DNA from: DASWJZ01 sp963792885
Lineage (GTDB): Bacteria; Pseudomonadota; Alphaproteobacteria; Rhizobiales; Afifellaceae
Reading direction: 5' to 3'
Assembly (NCBI GenBank): GCA_963792885.1
Contig: CAWBXX010000001.1
Coordinates: 434,001-498,000 of the forward strand
Length of the DNA stretch: 64,000 bases
Shown: piece after piece, positions 54,146 to 64,000 of the stretch
Layout: every line of letters begins with the position of its first letter
How positions within the stretch are numbered: the first letter of the stretch is position 1
The notes under the pieces: model-generated
Databases searched by the model: none
What the model was told of the DNA's origin: nothing
The model's input: only the letters and a program-made list of their open reading frames with translations
Program-made: the position numbers and the translations under genes

Positions 54146-54453
54146 TCGGGCACTGTCACCACGAGGCCGTCGAGCTCATCGCTGACGGTGATCTGGCAGG
54201 AGAGCCGTGAGTTCGGCTTCAGCTCGTAGGCGAAGTCCAGCATGTCCTCTTCCATCGGCGAGGGGCCGCCGGTCTTCTGAAACCATTCCTCGTCCACGTA
54301 GACATGGCATGTCGCGCAGGCGCAGGCGCCGCCGCATTCCGCCTCGATGCCGGGGACGCCGTTGCGGATGGCGTTCTCCATAACGGTGGAGCCGTTCTCC
54401 GCCTCCACCTCGTAGCGCGTTCCGTCGGCGCCGATATAGGTAACCTTGGCCAT
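54133..54453 (-). CDS. 2Fe-2S ferredoxin (adrenodoxin type)
   Basis: This 106-residue ferredoxin has MAKVTYIGADGTRYEVEAEN at the N-terminus and cluster cysteines in ECGGACACATCHVYV plus a later Cys in RLSCQITV, the vertebrate/bacterial adrenodoxin layout. It is probably reduced by the adjacent NADPH-dependent reductase and could feed P450s, Fe-S assembly or, by inference, the corrinoid activator. The ATG at 54453 is preceded by GGAGCAG. Confidence 0.92.
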   Translation of the reverse strand: MAKVTYIGADGTRYEVEAENGSTVMENAIRNGVPGIEAECGGACACATCHVYVDEEWFQKTGGPSPMEEDMLDFAYELKPNSRLSCQITVSDELDGLVVTVPDKQA

Positions 54454-54586
54454 GCTGCTCCGAGACGCGACCAATCCGCGACGATGGTTGGAGGGGGAAG
54501 ACGCACGGGGTTTAGACTCCCGCGAAGGCGAAGTCAAGGCGGGTCGAAACGGAACAGGTCGCGGCAATCCGTCCGCGCGCCCGGCC

Positions 54587-54913
54587 TCAGATACCGGTGC
54601 GCCGCACGTAGGCAAGCGTCTGGTCGACGGCCTCCTTGAGCGGCGTCAGATCGGGGTTCTCGCTCATGATCTTCACTTCGAGGGAGCGTGCCTGCTGCGC
54701 GAGTAGCGTGGCGCCTATGTTGCGTGCGGAAGCCATCAAGGCGCGCAGGCGGTCGCTCCGCACCTGCCCGTCGGGGGCATTCTCGACCTGGCGCATCAGG
54801 CGCTCAACCTCGGTTGAAAAGAGCGCCAGCACCTCAACCTGCATGTTGGCGTCGCCGTTGGTATGCCGGTGAAGCTGCGCGGGGTCGAAAATCGGCACCG
54901 TGGTCGTCTGCAT
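54587..54913 (-). CDS. HPt-like domain protein lacking the phosphoacceptor histidine
   Basis: The 108-residue helical protein fits the HPt fold: FDPAQLHRHTNGDANMQVEV, LALFSTEVERLM and RALMASARNIGATLLAQQA. In active HPt proteins the corresponding motif is HTLKGSARxIGA. Here the His is Arg and the Lys is Met, so it cannot be phosphorylated at that site. A TTG at 54940 would add nine residues. It lies upstream of and divergent from the giant GPR-like gene and may be a structural or inhibitory partner. Confidence 0.75.
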   Translation of the reverse strand: MQTTTVPIFDPAQLHRHTNGDANMQVEVLALFSTEVERLMRQVENAPDGQVRSDRLRALMASARNIGATLLAQQARSLEVKIMSENPDLTPLKEAVDQTLAYVRRTGI

Positions 54914-54940
54914 CTCAGAGGCGCTCGCTGTCTGAACCAA

Positions 54941-55283
54941 TTCGTGTCCCGAACTGAGACATCACTTCGGTCGGCCCCATCAGGCCATTAACACGCCACA
55001 TCTTTCTGCTGCACAACGCCACACAATCACGGTTTTTTCCTTTTAACGGTGAGACTGTGGCACTACAATTGCGAGCGGACAAGCGCGGGGAGGCGGGCCA
55101 GGATGGTCAGCATTCCGCCCACATTCGGTTCCAAGGCCAGAACCGAGTGGTGGTGGGAAGGCTGACGAGACTGAGGATGATGTCGCGCCGGGACATAGCT
55201 CGACTTCATTCCGTTTTGCCGTCGCCTGCCGCTTCGCGGCAGAGCGTCCGTTTTATGTTGTGTGCGGACGAGACGAGTGACGA
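54941..55283. promoter_or_regulatory. Divergent intergenic region with UUCG hairpin
   Basis: This 343-base region between the HPt-like gene and the GPR-like gene holds a T-rich stretch (GGTTTTTTCCTTTTAACGG near 55030-55050). A perfect hairpin CTGCCGC-TTCG... (55226-55242; arms CTGCCGC/GCGGCAG with a UUCG-type loop) lies about 42 bases before the ATG at 55284. A short open frame at 55057-55287 looks like chance. Promoters are expected here but were not resolved. Confidence 0.4.
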
Positions 55284-58200
55284 ATGAGTACGTTCCAGAA
55301 GTCTGATACGACGGAGTCCGCCCTCCTCGCCGTCGAAGAGGCGTTGAAGATCGACTTCAGGGGCCGTGGCAAGCCAGCCGCAGCCAGCGGTGGACAGAAG
55401 GCAAAGAGGATGGCGACAGGGACCGGCGCGCCTACGGCGCGGCAAACTCCGGCAGAGGAAGAAACGACACCAGCGGCGGCCCCAGAGCGCACCAGAGCCG
55501 CAAGCGAGCGTAAGTCTCCCGATCGGACCCGCACCCGACGCGCCGCCAACGACGACGTGCGCTCGGTCGGCAATCTCCTCTACGCACTTCAGCGCCGTCC
55601 TGCCTACACGCCCTTCTGGGTCGCGCTCCTCGTCTCAATTGCATGGGCCGGCCTCGGGCTCGCCTTCGGGCTCAGCGTGTGGGGCGACGAGATTTCGGCG
55701 CTCGGCGGCGTCGAGGACATGCGCGCCACGCCGCACCTTCTCGGGCTGGCGATCGGCATCGGCGGACCGATCCTGCTCTTCTGGGGCGTCGCCGTCCTCT
55801 TCTGGCGCGGACAGGAGATGCGCCTCGTCTCACGCACGATGACGGAGGTGGCGCTGCGACTTGCCGAGCCAGAGAACATCGCGAAGGAATCCGTCGTCAC
55901 CGTCAGCCAGGCAATCCGCCGCGAGGTGGCGGCGATGGGCGACGGCATCGAGCGGGCGCTCGCGCGCGCCAGTGAGCTTGAGGTGCTCGTTCACAACGAA
56001 GTCGCCTCGCTCGAGCGCTCTTACACCGACAACGAGCTTCGCGTCCGCAGGCTGATCGACGAGCTCGTCACCGAGCGCGAGGCGATCGTGCAGAACGCCG
56101 AGCGCGTGCGGCAGGCGATCCGCGGCTCGCACGAATCCTTCTCCGCCGATCTCGCCGGCATCACCGACCAGATCGCGCTTGCCGCGGATGGCTCGGCGAA
56201 GCGTATCTCCGACCTTCTCGCAGGCCGCAGCCAGGCGATCACGCAGTCAATCGGCCAAACCGGCGACCAGGTCGTGGAGCTTCTCGCGTCGCGGAGCGAC
56301 AGCCTTTTCCACCGGCTTAACGAGGCCGGCGACAGGCTTTCCGACACCATCGTCAACCGCGGCGACCTCCTGGTCGAGCGGCTGAACAACTCCGTCACCA
56401 GCGTCTCCGACACGTTCCTGGAGCACAGCGACGTCCTGATCGACCGGCTGAGCCGCACCACGGGCACGCTTTCCGACAGCTTCGCGGAGCGCGCAGAGGG
56501 CCTGCTTGAGCGGATCACGGTCACCAGTGAAGGCTTCACGGACTCGCTCCTTGCGCGCGGCGACGACCTTCTGATGCGGCTGGAGACGTCGAGTGGCCGG
56601 ACGCTCAACTCGTTCAGCCAGCGCGGCGTCGATCTCGTCGACGAGATTCAGCAGGCGGGCGAGACGCTTTCCCGCAGCGTCACCGCCAGCGGCAACGAAG
56701 CTATGCAGCAGATGCGGGAGGCCGGCACCACCTTCGTCGAGGCGATGTCCGAGCAGACCAAGGAGATCGACGGCCGGCTCAGAGAAGCGCAAGACCGGCT
56801 CGACACGACGCTGACCGATCGTGCCGTCTCCGTCATCGACCGCTTCCAGGCCGCCGGCGACAAGATCTACCAGGCGGTGACGATCGACGGCGAAGCGCTG
56901 GTGCAGCGGCTTGGATCGCGCGCCGAAGAGATCGTCGACCTCGTCGCAGGCCAAGCCGACAGCACGACCGGCCGCATCGAGCGCGCGGCGGAGATCGTCA
57001 ACACCGCGCTTGAAGCACGCTCCAAGGCCGTGATCGAGCATCTCGGGCAGACGGGCCAGACCGTCGCGCGCGCCATGAGCTCGCAGCTTCAAGAAGCGCA
57101 GGCCACGCTGGTCGGCGCCGGCGATCGGCTCGATGGCACCGGCCGCTCGGTCGTGGAGTCGCTTGAGCGCCATATCAATGAGGCGGAGTCGCTGCTCGTC
57201 TCGGCCAACGACCGGATCATCGAAACCGGCCGGACGGTGGAAGGCCATCTCCGCGGTCAGATCGAGGTGGTGGAACGCGAGCTGGCGTCCGCCGCCGAGC
57301 GCTTCGCCAATGTCGGCGTCGAGACGGAGCAGAACGTCGGTGCGCAGATTGGGCGTATCGAGACTGCCATCGAGGCCGGGAGCACGCGGATCAGCCATGC
57401 CGGCGAGCAGATCGTCGGCGACATCAGCCATCAGCTCGGCGGAATCGATGCGTCGCTGGAATCCGCGGACCAGCGCTTCCGCCTGATCGGCTCGGAGGTC
57501 GGCGCAGGCGTCTCCGCGCAGATCGCGCTGATCGACGCCTCCGTCGAGCTTGCCAAGCAGGGCCTCGACACGACCGGCGAGAAGCTCGTCGGCGAGGTCA
57601 ACAGCCAGATCAGCGCCGTCGATGCGGCGCTCGCCGCGGCCGGCGCGCGGGTCATCAGCGATATCAACCGCCAGTCGGGCGCCGTCGAGGCGGCGCTTTC
57701 GGCCGCGAACGATCGCGTCGGCGGGACCGCCGGCACCGTGACGCAGGCGTTTGCCGCACAGGTCGACCGCATCGAGAGCATGGTCGGCATGGCCGGCGAG
57801 CGCCTCGACCAAGGCGGCGCACGCGTGGTCAGCGACATCGAACAGCAGATCTCCCTGATCAACGGCGCGCTCGGTTCCGCCAGCGAGCGCTTCCAGAAAG
57901 TGGGCGTCGACATGACGCTCGACGTCGGCATGCAGGTCGAGCGGATCGAGGGCGCGCTTCGAATCTGCCGGCCGCACACTCGGGGATTCCGGCGAGAAAC
58001 TCGTCGGCGACATCAACCGGCAGGTCGGCTCGGTCGACGCCGTCCTCTCGTCCGCCAACGACCGCTTCGCTGCGACCGGCGACCGCATCGCCGCCTCGAT
58101 CGACGCAAAGGTGGAGAACGTCGAGGGCCACCTCAACACCGCCAACGACCGGCTCAACAATTCCGGCGACCGCATCGCCGGCAACGTCGTTCAGCAGCTC

Positions 58201-61200
58201 GGCTCGATCGAAGCCGCTCTGGCGCTCGCCGACGAGCGGCTCGCCAATGTCGGCCGCGAAGTCTCTGGCCATATCGGCGAGCAGCTGAACAACGTCGAGA
58301 CGACGTTGCGCGACGCACAGGGTCGCTTCGAGACGTCCGGCCGCGAGACCGCGATCGTCATTCGCGACCAGATGGGCGCGCTCAAGGATGTCATTTCCGC
58401 GACCGGCGAACAGACGGCCGCAGCGCTCACCACACGCAGCGAGGATCTGCGCCGGCAGATCGAAGCGAATATAGAGCGCATATCCGAAGTGCTCGATACG
58501 CGCGGCACCAACCTCGCGGCGACGCTGGGCGAGCGTAGCGCTGCCCTAGGATCGCTGATCGACACGCGCGTCGCACAGATCGGCGAGACGCTCGACTCGC
58601 GGCTGTCGGGCTTCGAGAGCCGGCTTACGGAAAGTGCCGAAGCGGCGGCGATCCGCCTCGCTTCGTCGGCAAGCACGATCGAGATCGCGGTCGAGGGCAG
58701 GCTCGCGGGCTTCGAGAACCGCGTCACCGCCCGCATCGGCGAGGTCACGCAGACCTTCGCCCAGCGCGCCGACGGCTTCGCCAACACGCTCGACGACCGC
58801 CTGGAGCGGATCAACTCGACGCTTGACGTCCGCGCCCGCCAGATCAGCGAGACGCTGGTCGCGCGCACTCGTGAGATGGCCGCTGCCTTCCACGACGGCC
58901 ATAGCGAGATGTCGGCGGCGCTCGACACGCGCCTGCAGACGCTCGGCGACCAGCTTCAGACCCGCACGCACGAGCTGACCGAGACGATCGCCAACCGAAT
59001 GATGGAGATCAACCGCGGCTTCGGCGAGCGGCTCCTGGCGCTCGAAAGCGATTTCACCGACCGCGCCAACTCCTTGCAGTCGACGCTCTCCGGCACCAGC
59101 GAGATGCTGAACGAGCGGACGGACAACCTGCAAACCACGCTGCAGGCGCGGCATGCCGACTTCGACCGCCTTCTCGACAACCGCTCGAACGCGCTTCTGC
59201 AGGCGCTCGACATGCGCTCGACCGCGCTGCTTGACGGTGTCGAGGGGCGCACCAAGGGCATGTCCGAGACGATCGCCGCGAACACGCAGGACCTCCTGCA
59301 AGACCTCGATCGGCGGCGCGAGCGCATGGTCGATGAGCTCGTCAACCACGGCCGCGACGTCGTGGAGACGATCGGCCGCCAGAGCGAGCAGTCAGCGGAA
59401 GCGATCGATTCCAACGTGCGCGGACTGCTCAGCACGCTCGGCATGCAGACGAGCGCCATCATGCAGGCGATGGAGGGCACCAACAGCCGCGTCCGCACGG
59501 AAGTGCAGGACATGGTCGGGCGCCTGGAAACCGCCAATTCGGCACTGCAGACCGTGCTCAACGACACGTCGCAGCAGCTCGCCAGCATCGAATCCACGCT
59601 GACGGAGCAGGTCTCGTCGCTGCGTGACGCGCTCTCGATCGCGACCCACGAGACCGGCCAGTCGCAGCGACAGCTTGCCGAGCAAGTCAACACGCTGCGC
59701 GAGGTCTCCACCTACGCACTCCGCGACATCTCGGCGATGGCCTCGCAGTTCGGCGAGCAGACGGAAGCGCTCTCCGAGACGAATGCCAGCCTGATGCACA
59801 CGAACCAGCTGATGGAGGGCGGGCTTTCGGATCGGCGTGAAGCGTTGGAGGCAATCGCCACAGGGCTTGCGCAGCAGGCGGAAGCCGTGGAGGCGCGCCT
59901 CAGCCGGCTCACCTCGCTCCTTTCCAGCACGCTTGGGAATGCCGAGCAGCGTATCACCAGCGTCGCCAACACGGTGCGAGAGCGCGCCGAGGAGACGACG
60001 AGGCGGTCGGCCGAGCTTTTGACCGAGCGGCTCGCCGATGCGCAGGAGCAGATCGCCACACTCTCCGCCGAGCTCTTCCGCTTGGGCGAGAGCCTCGGTC
60101 GCGTCACCGAGGAATCGACACGCAGCGCATCGAGCCGCATCGCCGAGGTGCTGCGCGGCGCCGAGGACCGGATCACCGAGGTCGCCGAGGCGATTGCCCG
60201 CATCACGCAGGAAGCCGCGGGCGGCTCTTCGAGCGTGCTTGCCGCGGCGCTGACCAACGCCGAAGAGCGGGTTGCCGTGCTCAACGAGCAGCTCGGCGAG
60301 AAGGCCGAGGAGGCTGCACGCAACGCTATCGGCCAGTTCGAGACAATGCGGCTTGCCGCGATAACGGAAGGCCAGCGCGCCGTGGAGGGCGTGCAGATCG
60401 CGCGGCTCGCGCTCGAGGCCAAGGTGCGCGAGGCGACGAACGCCTCCGGCGAAGAGCTTCGCAATGCCGCGGGCGGCCTCGTCCAGGAAGTCAGCGGGGC
60501 CGTCGCCGAGGCGACGCGGCGCTTCGCCAAGACCGCCGACGAGTTGCGCATCGCAGCGCGCGATATGCAGCGTGAGCTGACTGAGACGCGCGAGGAGCTG
60601 CAGAAGGGCGTGCTCGAAATGCCGGCCGAGGCCATCGAGGCCTCGAACGCCATGCGCCGCGCCATTGCCGAGCAGATCGACGCCATCAACGAGCTGTCGA
60701 AGATCGTGGCAAAGAGCGCGGGCGAGACGATGCCGGCGCAGCCGCGCCCGTCGATGCCGCTCGCCTCGGGCCCCGTGGTCCCGCCTCCCGCGGCACCTGC
60801 CCAGGCCAAGCCAGCGTTCACGCCCCCGGCGTCGACGCTGACACCGCCGCCGGCGCCGCTGGCTTCTCCGCCGTCCTTCATGCCGCCCCCGACGTTCGCT
60901 CCGTCGGCGCCGTTTGCGCCGGGTGCGGGCGCGTCCACTCCTCCGCCGCTGCCGGAGCCGTTCGGCCGGCCGGCCGGCGCCGTTGCGACGGATGCGAAGA
61001 TCGCCGCTGAGATCGGGGCTCCCCCGGTCACAACGCCGTCGCTCCGCCCGCGGCGGAACGGCGAAGCGCGCGGATGGGTTGCCGATCTTCTTAGGCGTGC
61101 TTCCTCCGACGAGCCTAAGGATACGGTCGCGGCCCAGCCGGAGGCAGCCGAGATCGCGGCAGCCGGCGGCAAGCGCTCCACGGCGCAGGTCGTGGAATCG

Positions 61201-61530
61201 CTCAACTCCCTCTCGATCGACATTGCGCGCGCGATCGATCACGAGGCCTCGGTCGAGCTTTGGGATCGCTACAAGCGCGGCGAGCGCAACGTCTTCACGC
61301 GGCGGCTCTATACGCTGCAGGGGCAGAAGACCTTCGACGAGCTACGGCGCAAATACGAGCGCGACTCCGACTTCCGCCGGGCGGTCGACAACTACATCGG
61401 CGATTTCGAGCGGCTCCTCGCGCAGGTCTCGAAGGACGATTCCGACCCTGCCGTGTCGCGCATGTATCTGACCTCCGACACCGGCAAGGTCTACACCATG
61501 CTTGCACACGCGGCTGGGCGGCTCGGGTAG
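55284..61530 (+). CDS. Giant coiled-coil polar growth protein, GPR/RgsE-like, one frameshift
   Basis: After correcting a one-base insertion near 57962 (restoring ALRSAGRTLGDSGEKLVGD), the product is about 2081 residues. It has a disordered N-terminus (1-105), two transmembrane helices (about 111-133 and 150-177) and then about 1600 residues of apolipoprotein-like helical repeats with units such as ERFxxVGxxxxxxVxxQIxxIE. A Pro-rich linker (about 1818-1895) and a conserved C-terminal domain (SIDIARAIDHEASVELWDRY) follow. Size and architecture match the growth pole ring protein GPR of Agrobacterium (RgsE of Sinorhizobium), which organises polar growth. Uncorrected, the frame ends at 58538. Confidence 0.82.
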
Positions 61531-61587
61531 GCTTCACGCGCAATTCCCCTACCTTCCCCCTTTGGCGGGGAAGTTCCCGGCGCGCCG

Positions 61588-62202
61588 CTAGCCAAACGCC
61601 CAGTTAGCGATGTCGGTAAAGGCCTGCTCCATGCCGCGGTCGAGCGCCGCGACGACAGCTGCGGTGCCCTTTCCCTGGACCGGCACGAGGTATTGGAAGA
61701 CGCGCGATCGCACGACGCGGCCGTTCCGATCGTCCATGACCCGCACCGAGAAATCGACATGCGCGCCCTGCGTCGTCAGCTCGAAGGCGCGGACGTCGAG
61801 CACGACCTGATAGTCGATCAGGAGCCCCTGCCCCGGTACCGCGACAGCGCGGACGCGACCACTGTTCTGCAGCGTCTCTACGAGGCGCGTCTGCAGGAGC
61901 TTCGGCAGCCTGTCGCTCCAGACGGCGCCCGGCAGATAGGCATATTCCGACGGCGTCGGGCGGCCGGCGATGCGCTCCGAATCGAGCGCGCCGACAGTCG
62001 AGGGCTGAGGGACCAGAACCTGGATGTTGCGCTGGTGCGCGGGCGGCGCTGAGTTCAGAGAGGGCGCGCTCAGATCGAAGATCGCGCTCGGCGGCCCGGC
62101 GAGTAGGCTAGTGCAGCCGGCAAGCAGCGCGGCGAGGAGCGGCGTGGCCAAGCCGCCGGCGCGGCGCGGCACGCGCGCCGAGATCGCTCTTACTGACTTC
62201 AC
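61588..62202 (-). CDS. ABC-type transport auxiliary lipoprotein (PqiC/MlaB-region type)
   Basis: This 204-residue lipoprotein has a lipobox LLAGC after the signal segment and a body with ERIAGRPTPSEYAYLPGAVW, SDRLPKLLQTRLVETLQNSG and DYQVVLDVRAFELTT. This is the ABC_trans_aux family that accompanies MlaD/MCE transporters. It probably sits on the periplasmic face of the outer membrane and takes part in lipid transfer. It follows the mlaD-like gene with about 15 bases between. Confidence 0.88.
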   Translation of the reverse strand: MKSVRAISARVPRRAGGLATPLLAALLAGCTSLLAGPPSAIFDLSAPSLNSAPPAHQRNIQVLVPQPSTVGALDSERIAGRPTPSEYAYLPGAVWSDRLPKLLQTRLVETLQNSGRVRAVAVPGQGLLIDYQVVLDVRAFELTTQGAHVDFSVRVMDDRNGRVVRSRVFQYLVPVQGKGTAAVVAALDRGMEQAFTDIANWAFG

Positions 62203-62217
62203 GCCAGACGCCCCCTC

Positions 62218-63528
62218 TTACCGCCGCCTTCCACCATATTCCGGCACGTTCTCGCCGCCCAATAGAAACCCGGTCGGATTGCGCTCCAGGTCCGAGATCA
62301 CGCGGTCGAGCCGGCCGATTGTCCGTTGCCCCTCGGAGACCAGGCCTTGCAGGTCGCGCAGGCCACGACCACTGAAGTCGTTGAGGCCGCTGCCCAGCGT
62401 CGCCACTTGGGCGTTGAAATTGTCTGCCGCCGCCTTGATCGAGGCGAGCGTCGCGGTCGCATCCTCCAGGATTCCGCCGGGTCCCTGCCCCGCCATGTTG
62501 TCGAGCTTGCCCAAGAGCGAGTCGGCGCGCTGACTAAGCGCCTCGAACCGGTCCGAGACGCTGCGCGCATTGGCGACGATCTGGTTGATGTCATCGCTTG
62601 AGTCGCCGAGCGCGGAAGCGAACTTGTCGAGATTGTCGAGCGCGCGCGAGAGCTTTTCCGGATCGACGGCGGCGACGAGCGATTCCGACTTCTCGCCGAG
62701 TGTCGGCAGATGCTTGGAGAACTCCTCGGCGTTGGCGGCGACCGCGTCGACCCGCGCGATGATCGAATCGAGCGCTTCGCGCTGCGCCGCAAGGCCCTCG
62801 CTCGTGGTGCGGATGCTCTTCAGCGTCGCGCTCACGTCCTGCGGGTCGATCGCGGCAAGGAGTGCGTCGCCCTTCGTGACGATGCCGTCGAGCTTGGTCG
62901 AGGCCTCCGCGATTCCCTTCGCGGCGGCGGAGCCGTTCGCGACGAGATCGGCGATGCCGTCGGAGTTCTCGGCGAGCGCGCCAGTGAACTTGCGTACGTC
63001 GAGGACGGCGAGCGAGATATCGTCTGAGTTGTCGGAGATCGTCTGCTCGAGCTTCTGCAACGCCTCATCAGCGCGGGAGAGAATCGTGCGCGCGCCGGCG
63101 AGAAGATCCTGCATCGACGAGCGCGTCGCGATGATCGTCGGGTTGGGCTGCGCCTGCCAGATCGGCGGCAGGTTCGGCGACCCGCCCGCCATCTCGATGT
63201 AACCGACGCCGGTCAGGCCCTGGAAGCCGAGCGTCACCTGCGTGTCAGCCTTCACCGAAGGCTTCGGCGTTAGGCGCAGCCCTGCAATCACGACCTTCGG
63301 ATTTTGCGGGTCGAGGTCTAGGGTTTTCACATCGCCGATCTTGATGCCGTTGAAGACGACCTGGCTGCCGACGGAAAGGCCGGTCACCGGATCCTCGAAG
63401 ATGACGGTAAGCGGCGCGTTGGCGTCCTCGCCGGCGCCGCGGGCGAGCCAGTAGATGAAGACGAAGCCGAGCGCCAGCACGACGAGCGTGAAGGCGCCGA
63501 TCAGGGCTGTGTTGGCCTTTGTTTCCAT
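62218..63528 (-). CDS. MlaD-family (MCE domain) protein
   Basis: This 436-residue protein has one N-terminal transmembrane helix (about residues 8-30, GAFTLVVLALGFVFIYWLAR). An MCE domain follows (FEDPVTGLSVGSQVVFNGIK, LGFQGLTGVGYIEMAGG), then a long helical tail. It is the periplasmic substrate-handling subunit of a phospholipid ABC transporter. The permease was not seen and should lie beyond the window, upstream of the ATPase gene. Confidence 0.92.
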   Translation of the reverse strand: METKANTALIGAFTLVVLALGFVFIYWLARGAGEDANAPLTVIFEDPVTGLSVGSQVVFNGIKIGDVKTLDLDPQNPKVVIAGLRLTPKPSVKADTQVTLGFQGLTGVGYIEMAGGSPNLPPIWQAQPNPTIIATRSSMQDLLAGARTILSRADEALQKLEQTISDNSDDISLAVLDVRKFTGALAENSDGIADLVANGSAAAKGIAEASTKLDGIVTKGDALLAAIDPQDVSATLKSIRTTSEGLAAQREALDSIIARVDAVAANAEEFSKHLPTLGEKSESLVAAVDPEKLSRALDNLDKFASALGDSSDDINQIVANARSVSDRFEALSQRADSLLGKLDNMAGQGPGGILEDATATLASIKAAADNFNAQVATLGSGLNDFSGRGLRDLQGLVSEGQRTIGRLDRVISDLERNPTGFLLGGENVPEYGGRRR

Positions 63529-63540
63529 CGCGTCACTTTA

Positions 63541-64000
63541 CTACGCCAGCGCCGCCCGCGCTCTTTTGCCGGTGAAGTAACTTCTCACCCAGGGATGGTC
63601 GAAACGCTGCATTTCGGCAAGGCTGCCTTCAACGAGGACGCGCTTCTCGCCAATCACCGCCACACGATCGACGATCGCGTGCAGGGTGTCGAGGTCGTGG
63701 GTTACCATGACGACGGTCAGGCCCAAAGTGTTTCTGAGATCGGCGATCAGCGCGTCGAACTCCGATGCCGAGATTGGATCGAGCCCGGCGGTCGGCTCAT
63801 CGAGAAAGAGAATGTCAGGGTCGAGGGCGAGCGCGCGAGCGAGCGCGGCGCGCTTGATCATGCCGCCGGAGAGCTCGGAAGGAAATTTCGCGGCATCGCT
63901 CTCATTCAGCCCCACGAGCTCGACCTTCAGGTTGGCGAGCGCGCGCACGAGGCGACCCGGAAGATCGAGAAACTCGCGCATTGGAATCTCGATGTTCTGA
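63541..64000 (-). CDS. MlaF-type ABC transporter ATPase, partial (5' end outside window)
   Basis: The 153 visible residues contain the ABC signature LSGGMIKRAALARALALDPD, Walker B ILFLDEPTAGLDPI and the switch His in VMVTHDLDTLH. The Walker A half lies beyond the right edge. It is encoded 12 bases before the mlaD-like gene, forming a lipid ABC transporter operon with it and the auxiliary lipoprotein. Confidence 0.92.
   Translation of the reverse strand, partial: QNIEIPMREFLDLPGRLVRALANLKVELVGLNESDAAKFPSELSGGMIKRAALARALALDPDILFLDEPTAGLDPISASEFDALIADLRNTLGLTVVMVTHDLDTLHAIVDRVAVIGEKRVLVEGSLAEMQRFDHPWVRSYFTGKRARAALA

Noticed and set aside
55057..55287. Small open frame before the giant gene
   Set aside because: No ribosome site, no recognisable motif, and it overlaps the giant gene start; likely chance.
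56247..58184. Open frame of 645 codons antisense to the giant gene
   Set aside because: Repetitive shadow of the coiled-coil repeats; no ribosome site or recognisable domain.
59392..61242. Open frame of 616 codons antisense to the giant gene
   Set aside because: Low-complexity shadow ending in Arg/Gly runs; the forward frame has the conserved protein.

Overview
The window is high-GC DNA from an alphaproteobacterium, most likely of the order Hyphomicrobiales (Rhizobiales). The strongest order-level markers are a giant coiled-coil protein resembling the growth pole ring protein GPR/RgsE of polar-growing rhizobia (55.3-61.5 kb), DUF992, DUF1194 and DUF1638 proteins, fused DppDF-type ABC ATPases, betaine-lipid genes btaAB, and short palindromic intergenic repeats. 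No rRNA, tRNA, CRISPR array, transposase or phage gene was seen.

Layout. 0-4.3 kb: transporter fragment, ycjX/ycjF-like pair, two exported proteins. 4.3-17 kb: a catabolic block read leftward (substrate-binding protein, two permeases, fused ATPase, iron-containing alcohol dehydrogenase, enolase-superfamily enzyme) that diverges from a rightward pair (MttB-family methyltransferase and dimethylglycine-dehydrogenase-like flavoprotein). This looks like uptake and demethylation of a quaternary amine. 17-22.5 kb: glyoxalase/AraC pair, serine hydrolase, cyclase-TPR protein, sulfotransferase. 22.7-29.1 kb: seven adjacent genes (RNase T2, DddP-like M24 protein, PhnD-like protein, desaturase, XRE regulator, COQ10/RatA-like protein, RquA-like methyltransferase), all broken by small frameshifts but with active-site motifs intact. 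Local sequence error is the simplest explanation. 29.2-32 kb: tetraheme NapC-type cytochrome with two exported Ig-like proteins. 32-39.7 kb: betaine/homocysteine methyltransferase, CsbD-like stress proteins, btaAB, a second cyclase, a QueG-like iron-sulfur protein and a GST.

39.7-50.5 kb holds a nearly complete corrinoid one-carbon system: a second MttB-family methyltransferase, a corrinoid protein, DUF1638, a methylene-THF reductase with its cysteine-rich partner, a pterin-binding methyltransferase and a RamA-like reductive activator. In the inferred scheme, MttB moves a methyl group from a quaternary amine to the corrinoid protein, the pterin-binding enzyme passes it to tetrahydrofolate, MetF oxidises it, and the activator rescues Co(II). 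A 2Fe-2S ferredoxin and its reductase at 53-54.5 kb could supply electrons. The most striking observation is that five enzymes of this one-carbon network, in three separate loci, carry a similar arginine/glycine-rich tail at one terminus, while the corrinoid carrier does not.

50.5-64 kb: tandem CelD-like acetyltransferases, ferredoxin reductase and ferredoxin linked by an unusual chain of overlapping five-codon minicistrons, an HPt-like protein without its histidine, the GPR-like giant, and an Mla-type lipid ABC transporter running off the end. Apart from the 22.7-29.1 kb zone, isolated one-base frameshifts occur near 1449, 7691, 19800 and 57962 in otherwise intact genes.
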